Shown: one piece after another, positions 9,005-15,960 of the stretch | Numbering within the stretch: position 1 is the stretch's first letter | How the letters are laid out: each line of letters begins with the position of its first letter | Assembly (NCBI GenBank): GCA_965200115.1 | Contig: OZ241336.1 | Coordinates: forward strand, 930,001-994,000 | Length of the DNA: 64,000 nucleotides | Direction: 5' to 3' | DNA from: JAPOUP01 sp026708635 | GTDB taxonomy: Bacteria > Pseudomonadota > Alphaproteobacteria > Rhodobacterales > Rhodobacteraceae | Program-made: the position numbers and the translations under genes | Notes under the pieces: generated by a model | The model's input: the letters and a program-made list of their open reading frames with translations, nothing else | Told to the model about the DNA's origin: nothing | Databases searched by the model: none

Positions 9005-9431
9005 GGCGACGCGCGGGTGGTTCCCGACACGAAAACCGGGACGTTGCGGGGCTTCGCGAAAGAGCGTACCACTGGCAGGGAGACGGTGTACACGGATGAG
9101 CATTCAGCCTACGTCGGGCTTGAGCGGGAGGACGGCCGCACCTATGAAGCGGTCTGCCGCCGGGTCGGAGAGTGCGTCAGGGAGCGGGCGCATACCAACG
9201 GCGTCGAATCCTTACTGGGCGGCCGTTGAGCGCGGCCACAGGGGAGTGTTCCACAAGATGAGCGGGAAGCGCCCGCAGCGCCAAGTCGATGAGTTCGCGG
9301 GCAGGCACAACGCGCGGGACATGGACACCATTGACCGGATGGGCGGGATCGCCTCCAACATGGTCGGCAAGCGGCTGACCTACGCGCGGCCGACCGCGCC
9401 CAACGGGTTGGACAACGGGGCGTGGGAATGA
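9005..9431 (+). pseudogene. IS1595/ISXO2-type transposase remnant, frameshifted
   Basis: The C-terminal half of an IS1595-family DDE transposase: 'VVPDTKTGTLRGF', then 'YTDEHSAYVGL', then 'AHTNGVES', then in another frame 'YWAAVERGHRGVFHKM' and 'EFAGRHNARDMDTIDRM'. One extra T at 9212-9213 accounts for the frame change. The N-terminal zinc-ribbon part is missing. The reading frame ends at 9431, and the methyltransferase ATG (9428) overlaps that stop, so the restriction-modification genes abut this remnant directly. Confidence 0.8.
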
Positions 9432-10408
9432 CCCGCGCGGCGGAATTCTTTGCCGGCATGGGCCTTATGCGGGCCGGTCTGGAAAGCGCCGGTATCGAGA
9501 CCGTTTTCGCCAACGACGTTTGCCCGGTGAAAGCAACGCTCTACCGCGACAATTGGGGCGGAGAACGACTGCATGTCGGCGACATTCGCGCTCTGTCCGG
9601 GGCCGACATTCCAGACTGCGAACTCGCTACGGCGTCTTTCCCCTGTACGGATCTTTCCATTGCCGGCCACCGGAAGGGCTTGCGGGGCGAGCGATCCAGC
9701 CTTGTGCTGGACTTTCTGCGTATCCTTGGGGAAATGGACCGGCGAGCGCCGGAAACCGTGCTTATCGAGAACGTGACCGGTTTTTTGACGGCCAACGGCG
9801 GCGCGGACTGGCGGACTGTCATGGGCGGTTTGAACGGCCTTGGTTATGACGCCGGGCATATAGTCGTCAACGCCAGCGCATTCGTGCCGCAAAGCCGCGC
9901 CCGCGTTTTCATTGTTGCGCACAAGGGCGGTATGGAGCCAATGCCAACGCCGCCGCCAGAGCGTGACGATCTCCGGCTGGCGGATGTTGCCGACAATAGC
10001 GGCGACTGGTGGCCGCCGACGCGGTTGGCCGCTTTCCTCCTGTCACTTTCGCCCGTGCAGGAACGGCGCGTGACCGGATACCAGGGCCGCGATGAACCGG
10101 GTTTTTTCGGCGCGTTTCGGCGAACGCGGAACGGTACGGCGGTCTGGGAAGTCCGGGCGGACGAAAGGGCTGGCGCGCTCCGCACAACGCGCGGCGGCTC
10201 AGCGAAGCAGGCAATCCTCCGGGCGGGCGAAGGGGCTTTGGCGGCGCGCTGGATGAACGTCATGGAGTATGCGCGGCTGCAGGGGGCCGAAAACATGAAC
10301 TACGCCGGCGTGACGCCACAGCAGGCTATGTTCGCGCTTGGGGACGCCGTATGCGTTCCGGTTATTGAGTGGCTGGCGGAGCATTGTCTGTCGCCCGTCA
10401 TGCAATGA
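9428..10408 (+). CDS. DNA (cytosine-5)-methyltransferase of a predicted type II R-M system
   Basis: A 326-residue C5-methyltransferase. Motif I is 'FAGMGLMRAG' (8-17), the catalytic PC is at 72-73 within 'FPCTDLS', and the ENV motif is at 114-116. A short target-recognition region is followed by a C-terminal 'NYAGVTPQQAMFALGDAVCVPV' block split around position 300 (motifs IX-X). I start it at the ATG overlapping the transposase stop; a GTG two codons upstream is possible. It overlaps the GIY-YIG gene by 4 nt (ATGA), which supports a methyltransferase/endonuclease pair. The recognition sequence cannot be inferred. Confidence 0.88.
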   Translation: MTRAAEFFAGMGLMRAGLESAGIETVFANDVCPVKATLYRDNWGGERLHVGDIRALSGADIPDCELATASFPCTDLSIAGHRKGLRGERSSLVLDFLRILGEMDRRAPETVLIENVTGFLTANGGADWRTVMGGLNGLGYDAGHIVVNASAFVPQSRARVFIVAHKGGMEPMPTPPPERDDLRLADVADNSGDWWPPTRLAAFLLSLSPVQERRVTGYQGRDEPGFFGAFRRTRNGTAVWEVRADERAGALRTTRGGSAKQAILRAGEGALAARWMNVMEYARLQGAENMNYAGVTPQQAMFALGDAVCVPVIEWLAEHCLSPVMQ

Positions 10409-11052
10409 CGCCGAAAGAGTCCGGGGAAGTCCGGGCACTCTATGCAGGCGTCGAGCGTATTATGGACACGCCGGACGCCGAAGACCGAAAGGTTGGCGGC
10501 TGCGAACATGGCGTCTATCTGTTCTACGACTATGACGGCGAGCCGATCTATGTCGGCCAGACACGGGAAAGCCTGCGAACGCGCATCCGGCGACATTTGA
10601 CCAATCAGCGAACGGACGCCGTGGCAATGCGCGTGTTGGACCCGTTTGAAGTTGCCGAAATTGAGATGTGGCCTTTCTGGAAATTGGCTGGACAACCGGA
10701 TACGGTAGTCCGCGACACGCTCAACCGGGCTGAATATACGGTCTACCAGCGAGCGATAAGGGCGTCGGTTTTCAGCGCAATCCTGAATGAAGCCGAGTTT
10801 GCCCCAACTGAGCTTATAGACTTGCCAGCATCGAAGCGAGCGGCGCTATTGCCCAAGGCGGAACGCGAAAGCCGAGAGCATCCAGACATTCGCCTTGCGC
10901 GCCGCGCCCGCACGATTGCCGAGCTTGCCCGCATAATCAGCGAGCGGAAGGTTAAAGCTGGCATACGGCGGACGCTATGGACCCAAGCCATGCGTTTGGA
11001 ACACATGGCGAAAGAGCGTTTTGAACAATTGCAACGGAAGGCCAAACCATGA
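10405..11052 (+). CDS. GIY-YIG nuclease, predicted type II restriction endonuclease
   Basis: A 215-residue protein with a clear GIY-YIG domain: 'GVYLF' (36-40), 'IYVGQT' (48-53), Arg62 in 'RIRRHL', and Glu110 ('NRAEYTV') as the likely metal-binding residue. A basic C-terminal region follows. Its start overlaps the methyltransferase stop and its own stop overlaps the next start, both as ATGA, so the genes are translationally coupled. The GIY and YIG elements are only about 12 residues apart, without the long insert of the Eco29kI group. UvrC or a homing endonuclease is unlikely given the size and the methyltransferase partner. Confidence 0.8.
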   Translation: MTPKESGEVRALYAGVERIMDTPDAEDRKVGGCEHGVYLFYDYDGEPIYVGQTRESLRTRIRRHLTNQRTDAVAMRVLDPFEVAEIEMWPFWKLAGQPDTVVRDTLNRAEYTVYQRAIRASVFSAILNEAEFAPTELIDLPASKRAALLPKAERESREHPDIRLARRARTIAELARIISERKVKAGIRRTLWTQAMRLEHMAKERFEQLQRKAKP

Positions 11053-11267
11053 CGAAACCGAAGAGACCGACCGTGAGGACCATGCCCGGATCGTACTATC
11101 CGACCAAGCAGGAGCTTGAAGAGGACGTGAGCATTGACGGGACGCCGGAGGAACCGGTTGCCGCCGTTCTGCGGCCGGTCAGGATCGTGAGGGATCCTGA
11201 CGCCTGGCGCGGAAATTATCGACCTTGCGTCGAAGCGGCGGCAAGAAAATTCTCAATCTCCGCCTGA
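11049..11267 (+). CDS. Small hypothetical protein coupled to the R-M genes
   Basis: A 72-residue ORF whose ATG overlaps the GIY-YIG stop (ATGA). The N-terminal half ('TMPGSYYPTKQELEEDVSI' then 'TPEE') looks like the small acidic proteins with an 'MPGSxYxPTKxELEE' start that I recall from accessory regions of proteobacteria. I do not recognise a function. The last 15 residues look less protein-like and may be out of the ancestral frame. It could be a control or antitoxin-like partner, but nothing in the sequence proves this. Confidence 0.5.
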   Translation: MTKPKRPTVRTMPGSYYPTKQELEEDVSIDGTPEEPVAAVLRPVRIVRDPDAWRGNYRPCVEAAARKFSISA

Positions 11268-11338
11268 AGCCTCCTTGCCCCCTCCCGATTATTCGCGGCG
11301 GCCACCAGAACTTCATCGGCAAATACCCCAAATGTTAG
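11216..11338 (-). pseudogene. Possible C-terminal remnant of a methyl-accepting chemotaxis protein
   Basis: On the minus strand a 40-residue stretch reads 'FADEVLVAAANNREGARRL' followed by 'QAEIENFLAAAS' and a stop, resembling the last turn of chemoreceptor signalling domains. Upstream of it the frame loses protein character. The rest of the 11268-11684 gap holds nothing else I can support. Confidence 0.25.
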
Positions 11339-11684
11339 GGCGGCCCGTCCGACGGACGGCCCATATATTGCTGGAGAGACGGAACGCGTTCGCCGAACCC
11401 GACCCGCCGTGCGCACTGACTTGGCGAAGGAGTTCTTCAAGTGGCCCCATTGCCTCCCGCAAGCGGAGGCGGGCGGTTTCGTCGCCACTGGCACCACTGG
11501 CTCACTCCGCTACGGAGCGAAACAGCCTTGCGGCCAACCCGCGGATGATCGATGAACCGAAAACCGAATACGGCGGTTTATGACTTGCAACTTTTCCCGG
11601 GCGGCTATCAAGTGACTCCGCTCCCGAAGCCGTTGGCGCCGATAGACGGCCCGGGCCGCGCGAGTTCTGATACGGAAGGCCAAA

Positions 11685-13163
11685 ATGCTTGACACCCCGA
11701 CCGACCTGCCAACCCTTCTCAAAGACCCATCGCTTCTGGAGACAAGGGCTTATGTCGCCGGCGAATGGATGGACGGCGACGCTAGCGCCACGTTCAACGT
11801 GGTCAATCCCGCGCGGGGGGACGTCATCGCGCGGGTGGCCGACCTCGGCCGCGCGGAGACCGCCCGCGCCATCTCAGCCGCCGACCGGGCCATGCATGGA
11901 TGGGCCGGACGCACCGCGAAAGAGCGCTCAAACATACTGAGGGACTGGTTTGACCTAATGGTCGCGCACGCGGACGACCTCGCGACGATACTGACCGCGG
12001 AGCAGGGCAAGCCGCTGGCGGAGGCCAGGGGCGAGGTGGCCTACGGCTCGGGCTTCATCGAATGGTTCGCCGAGGAGGCCAGGCGGGTTTACGGCGAGAC
12101 GGTTCCGGGCCACCTGCCGGGCAAACGGATAACGGTCCTGCGACAGCCCATCGGCGTCTGCGCGGCGATCACGCCGTGGAACTTTCCCAACGCGATGATA
12201 ACGCGCAAGGTGGGCCCCGCCCTGGCCGCGGGCTGCCCGATCATCGTCCGTCCGCCCACGCTCACTCCGCTGTCAGCCCTTGCGCTCGGTGTGTTGGCCG
12301 ACCGTGCCGGGATGCCCAAAGGCGTGCTCTCGATTATCCCGTCGACCGATTCGTCGGGCATCGGGAAGGAGTTCTGCGAGAACCCTGCGGTGCGGAAACT
12401 GAGTTTCACCGGCTCAACCGAAGTGGGGCGAATCCTGCTCCGCCAAGCCGCCGACCAGGTGATGAAGTGCTCGATGGAACTGGGCGGGAACGCGCCCTTC
12501 ATCGTGTTTGACGATGCGGATCTTGACGCGGCGGTCGAGGGTGCGGTCGCCTGCAAGTTCCGCAATAACGGCCAGACCTGCGTGTCCGCCAACCGCATCT
12601 ACGTGCAGGCGGGAATATACGAGTCCTTCGCCGAACGGCTCTGCGAGGCCGTCAGCAAGATGAAAGTGGGCGACGGTCTGGAACGGGACACCGCGCTGGG
12701 ACCGCTGATCGACGCGGCGGCGGTGAGCAGGGTCCGGGAACACATCTCCGACGCGACATCCAAGGGCGCTGCGGTCGCGCTTGGCGGCGAAGCGCATGAT
12801 CTGGGCGGCCTCTTCTTCCGTCCCACGGTGGTCACCGACGCCGGACAGGGAATGGCCATCGCACGGGAGGAGACGTTCGGCCCGCTGGCACCGCTCATTC
12901 GATTCGGGACGGAAGACGAGGCCATCGCCATGGCGAACGACACGATCTACGGCCTTGCCGCCTATTTCTACGCGAGGGACATCTCCCGGGTCACCCGGGT
13001 CCAGGAGGCGCTGGAATACGGTATCATCGGGGTCAATACCGGAATAATCTCGACGGAGGTCGCGCCATTTGGAGGCGTCAAACAGTCCGGCCTTGGGCGC
13101 GAGGGCTCGCGCCATGGCATCGATGACTACCTTGAGATGAAATACGTCTGCCTAGACACATGA
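11685..13163 (+). CDS. gabD: Succinate-semialdehyde dehydrogenase-like aldehyde dehydrogenase with altered cofactor loop
   Basis: A 492-residue aldehyde dehydrogenase of the GabD group. Catalytic Cys299 ('GQTCVSAN'), Glu265 ('MELGGNAP'), Asn166 ('PWNFPNA') and the 'FTGSTEVG' loop (241-248) are intact. The cofactor loop reads 'IIVRPPTLTP' (187-196) where the family normally has V-K-P-A-E/S-x-T-P. Arg189 thus replaces the usual ribose-binding lysine and Thr192 the Glu that favours NAD. It might act in 4-aminobutyrate catabolism or as a 2-oxoglutarate-semialdehyde dehydrogenase for pentonates. No gabT is adjacent. Confidence 0.88.
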   Translation: MLDTPTDLPTLLKDPSLLETRAYVAGEWMDGDASATFNVVNPARGDVIARVADLGRAETARAISAADRAMHGWAGRTAKERSNILRDWFDLMVAHADDLATILTAEQGKPLAEARGEVAYGSGFIEWFAEEARRVYGETVPGHLPGKRITVLRQPIGVCAAITPWNFPNAMITRKVGPALAAGCPIIVRPPTLTPLSALALGVLADRAGMPKGVLSIIPSTDSSGIGKEFCENPAVRKLSFTGSTEVGRILLRQAADQVMKCSMELGGNAPFIVFDDADLDAAVEGAVACKFRNNGQTCVSANRIYVQAGIYESFAERLCEAVSKMKVGDGLERDTALGPLIDAAAVSRVREHISDATSKGAAVALGGEAHDLGGLFFRPTVVTDAGQGMAIAREETFGPLAPLIRFGTEDEAIAMANDTIYGLAAYFYARDISRVTRVQEALEYGIIGVNTGIISTEVAPFGGVKQSGLGREGSRHGIDDYLEMKYVCLDT

Positions 13164-13263
13164 AGGCGGCTGGTTTGGAGCCCACCGCCGATAACACTCA
13201 ATAGTCCCGGAATGGGCGCGCACCGCAAGATGCGCGCCACGGTTGTCACGGATTTACCGAAAC

Positions 13264-13749
13264 TCAGGCGGCTTTCGCCGGCGCACTCGCCGGATCCGCC
13301 TCAACGGACTTTACGTCCATTGTCTCGCCACGGCCGATTTCGATCCGCCGCGGTTTCAGCGCCTCGGGAATCTCGCGAACGAGATCGATGTGAAGCATGC
13401 CGTTCTCATGGCTGGCGCCCGTAACACGGATATGGTCAGCCAACTGGAACCGACGCTCAAAGGCGCGTGTGGCGATGCCACGGTGAAGATAGGAAAGACC
13501 CTTCTCCTCGGCACCCTTCTTCGCCGAAACGATCAGCGCGTTCTCACGCAGCTCCACATTAAGCTCGTCTTCGGAGAAGCCGGCAACCGCCAATGAGATC
13601 CGGTAGGCATCAGCCGCCTTCTTCTCGATGTTGTAAGGCGGATATGTCGGCTCGGCGACATCGGCCGAGAGAACCCGGTCCATCATGTCAGCCATCCTGT
13701 CAAAGCCGACGGTGGCACGGAAAAGTGGTGAAAAGTCAAGATTGTGCAT
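13264..13749 (-). CDS. ibpA: Small heat-shock protein Hsp20, IbpA type
   Basis: A 161-residue small heat-shock protein with a short N-terminal arm ('DFSPLFRATVGFDRM'), an alpha-crystallin domain (about 38-128, with 'YRISLAVAGF' and 'LIVSAKKG') and a tail carrying an I-x-I-like 'RRIEIG' anchor. Such proteins hold unfolding proteins in soluble complexes during heat stress. GGAGGA lies 6 nt before the ATG and appears paired with an upstream 'TCGCT' in a ROSE-like hairpin, suggesting translation is released by heat. Confidence 0.9.
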   Translation of the reverse strand: MHNLDFSPLFRATVGFDRMADMMDRVLSADVAEPTYPPYNIEKKAADAYRISLAVAGFSEDELNVELRENALIVSAKKGAEEKGLSYLHRGIATRAFERRFQLADHIRVTGASHENGMLHIDLVREIPEALKPRRIEIGRGETMDVKSVEADPASAPAKAA

Positions 13750-13799
13750 TGGTCATCCTCCATTGAGCGACAACTTGTGTATGGCCCTCCCGTTCGGGA
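13750..13799 (-). promoter_or_regulatory. Candidate ROSE-like RNA thermometer upstream of ibpA
   Basis: On the minus strand the Shine-Dalgarno GGAGGA (13756-13761) is preceded four bases upstream by TCGCT (13766-13770). This is the pattern of the 3' hairpin in ROSE elements, where a U-Y-G-C-U anti-SD masks the ribosome site. A second GC-rich hairpin (arms 13788-13791 and 13796-13799) lies just upstream, as in known ROSE leaders. The call rests on pattern only. Confidence 0.45.
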
Positions 13800-14134
13800 C
13801 GGTCCGTTTGATGGTGCCAGCCCCTATTCGGCTGTCGGCAGGATCGACTTAGGTAGCGGCAAACGGTCTTTCAAGACCACGCCAGCGAGTTTCACAAGGG
13901 GTCCATCGACGTCCGTCCGAAACCGGGCGAACCCTGATCACAATCCGTCGAGGGCACCCTGGAATCTGGGTTCCGGCTCCGGGTATGGTCATTACCGCGC
14001 GGCCACTTTCGCCCCCAGCGACAGTATCGGATTGCATCGTCTCAAGGGACGTCTGGATTCAGGATTTCCGTTTTGGAGCCGGGCCACCCTTTGGCGCCCG
14101 CAAACGTCTACCGAAGATTGAGCCGCCACACATG
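13800..14134. other. Intergenic, no gene seen
   Basis: This gap separates the ibpA leader from the stop of the AAA/PD-(D/E)XK gene. It should contain the ibpA promoter. I see no coding frame with recognisable similarity. Confidence 0.4.
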
Positions 14135-15703
14135 TCAGGGTCCCTCCGCCGGCTCGGCCCTGACCTCGAGCAGGTTGCGCGCCTCGCGCCCGCAGGCCAG
14201 GGCGACCAGATGGACGGCCCGCCCGCGATACCTGTCGGCGTAGCCCCGCTCCCGCATCCGCGCGAACGCCGCTCCGAGCGCGGCCTCCGCGCCGCCCGGG
14301 CCCTCCACCATCTTGAACTCAAGAATGAAGACCTGATCCCCGAGAGGCACCACAATGTCCGCGCGGCCGTGGCTGGTGGCCTCCTCGGACCTGACCTCCA
14401 CCCCGATCGCCCGGAAGCACATGTGCAGGAGGCTGGCGTACCAGGCCTCGTAGCGCGCCAGATCACCCGTATTGTGCCATTGGTAGGGAATGCCCGACAG
14501 CCAGGTCCCGAGTTGCTCGGCGAAGCCCCCGAAATCACGCGCCTCAAGGAGGGCGCGCAGGCTCCTGCCCTCCTCAAGCGGCACCCGGTCCCTTTCGTCG
14601 AGATTGGCCAGAAGTTGGTCGTTCAGGCTGTGCTTCACCTCCAGGTTGGGATAGTCCAGCCGGTAGAAGGTCCTGTGGCACTCCCGCCGCTCCTCCGCGA
14701 TGGTCAGGTAACCGGTCTGGAACAGCAGCGCCTCGACCCCGATGTCGTCCACGTCGAACTTTGAGACCAGCGACCTGTCGGCCAAGCATCCCTCCAGTTC
14801 CAACAGGCTGACCGACTTTGACTTCAACGTGTCGAACAGGAATGTCGGCGAGCCGGTCTCGAACCAGTAGGGACGGAACTCCCGGCTGTCGAGCAGCAGC
14901 AGGACGTCGAAGGGGTTGTAGAGCCGCGCCTCACCGCGCCAGCTGTAGCCGTCGTACCATTCGCGGATCCCGTCGCGGTCCAGCCCGTCCAGTTCAGGGG
15001 CGAACACGGTGTCCATGTCCGCGTCGGTGTAGCCGCAGACCGCGGCGTAGCGCGGATCAAGGCTGATGTCCTTTAGATTATTAAGGCCCGAAAACAGGCT
15101 GACCTTGGAGAACATGCTGATGCCGGTGACGAAGACGAAGCGGACATGCGCGGCGCTTCCCTTGATTATGCCGTAGAGGCCGCGCAGGTAATCCCGGTTC
15201 GCCCGCGCCAGCGCCGGGTCGCCGAGCGCGTCGAGGATCGGCTTGTCGTACTCGTCCACGAGGACCGCCACGCGCCGGCCGGTGGTCCGGTGCAGGTGGA
15301 AGAGAAGGGCCTGCAGGCGCTCCGGACCCGTTTCCGGGGCCTGGCCCGGATCAAGTCCGGCGGAACGCCAGATCAGTTCCAGCTGCGTGAGAACGCTGCG
15401 CCCGACGTCCTCCGGTTCACTATACTTTCCGTCAAAGCTCAGGCGCACCACCGGATGGGTGACCGACCAGTCCCAGCGGTCATGGATGTCCAGCCCCCGG
15501 AACAGCGTCTCCCTCCCCTCGAACAGCGCCTTGATCGTGTCCACCAGCAGGCTCTTGCCGAACCGGCGGGGACGGGAGAGGAAGTAATGGCGTCCCCCGT
15601 CCACCAGTCGCCGGATCAGCGGGGTCTTGTCGACGTAGTAGAAGTCTTCGCTCCGGATCGTCTCGAAGTCCTGGATGCCGATGGGCAGGCGCTTACGGGT
15701 CAT
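14135..15703 (-). CDS. AAA-ATPase-like / PD-(D/E)XK nuclease family protein (paralogue 1)
   Basis: A 522-residue protein with the N-terminal AAA-ATPase-like domain and C-terminal PD-(D/E)XK_9 nuclease domain of the former DUF1703 family. The Walker A region is 'SRPRRFGKS' (43-51), Walker B 'VLVDEYDKP' (147-155), and the nuclease residues are Asp449 and Glu462-Phe-Lys464. GGAAGGA precedes the ATG. A second copy of identical length is at 50027-51595. The biological role of the family is unknown; members occur in multiple copies per genome and are suspected of mobility- or defence-related roles. This one sits next to a type III R-M pair. Confidence 0.88.
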   Translation of the reverse strand: MTRKRLPIGIQDFETIRSEDFYYVDKTPLIRRLVDGGRHYFLSRPRRFGKSLLVDTIKALFEGRETLFRGLDIHDRWDWSVTHPVVRLSFDGKYSEPEDVGRSVLTQLELIWRSAGLDPGQAPETGPERLQALLFHLHRTTGRRVAVLVDEYDKPILDALGDPALARANRDYLRGLYGIIKGSAAHVRFVFVTGISMFSKVSLFSGLNNLKDISLDPRYAAVCGYTDADMDTVFAPELDGLDRDGIREWYDGYSWRGEARLYNPFDVLLLLDSREFRPYWFETGSPTFLFDTLKSKSVSLLELEGCLADRSLVSKFDVDDIGVEALLFQTGYLTIAEERRECHRTFYRLDYPNLEVKHSLNDQLLANLDERDRVPLEEGRSLRALLEARDFGGFAEQLGTWLSGIPYQWHNTGDLARYEAWYASLLHMCFRAIGVEVRSEEATSHGRADIVVPLGDQVFILEFKMVEGPGGAEAALGAAFARMRERGYADRYRGRAVHLVALACGREARNLLEVRAEPAEGP

Positions 15704-15960
15704 GGCGCATTCCTTCCATGCCGCCCACTCCGCCAGGAAACGCCCGGCACGATCTCAAAACATGCCGCGACAATTACTGGATCTGTTCGAACGAGCAGCT
15801 CTTTTGGTTTGCTACGGCATCCAGGGACACGGCGCGGGGTCATAATCGAGCGCCCCCGCGTTGAAGCTGGCCACCAACACCCTTGAACTTGTCGACACAT
15901 GCGGAGATTTTCTGAAATACGCTTCGCTTCTTCGTCAGTAATATACGCATATTTTTCAAA

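Noticed and set aside
10405..11052. GIY-YIG gene as UvrC or an intron homing endonuclease
   Set aside because: It lacks the UvrC domains and length, and is coupled to a C5-methyltransferase.
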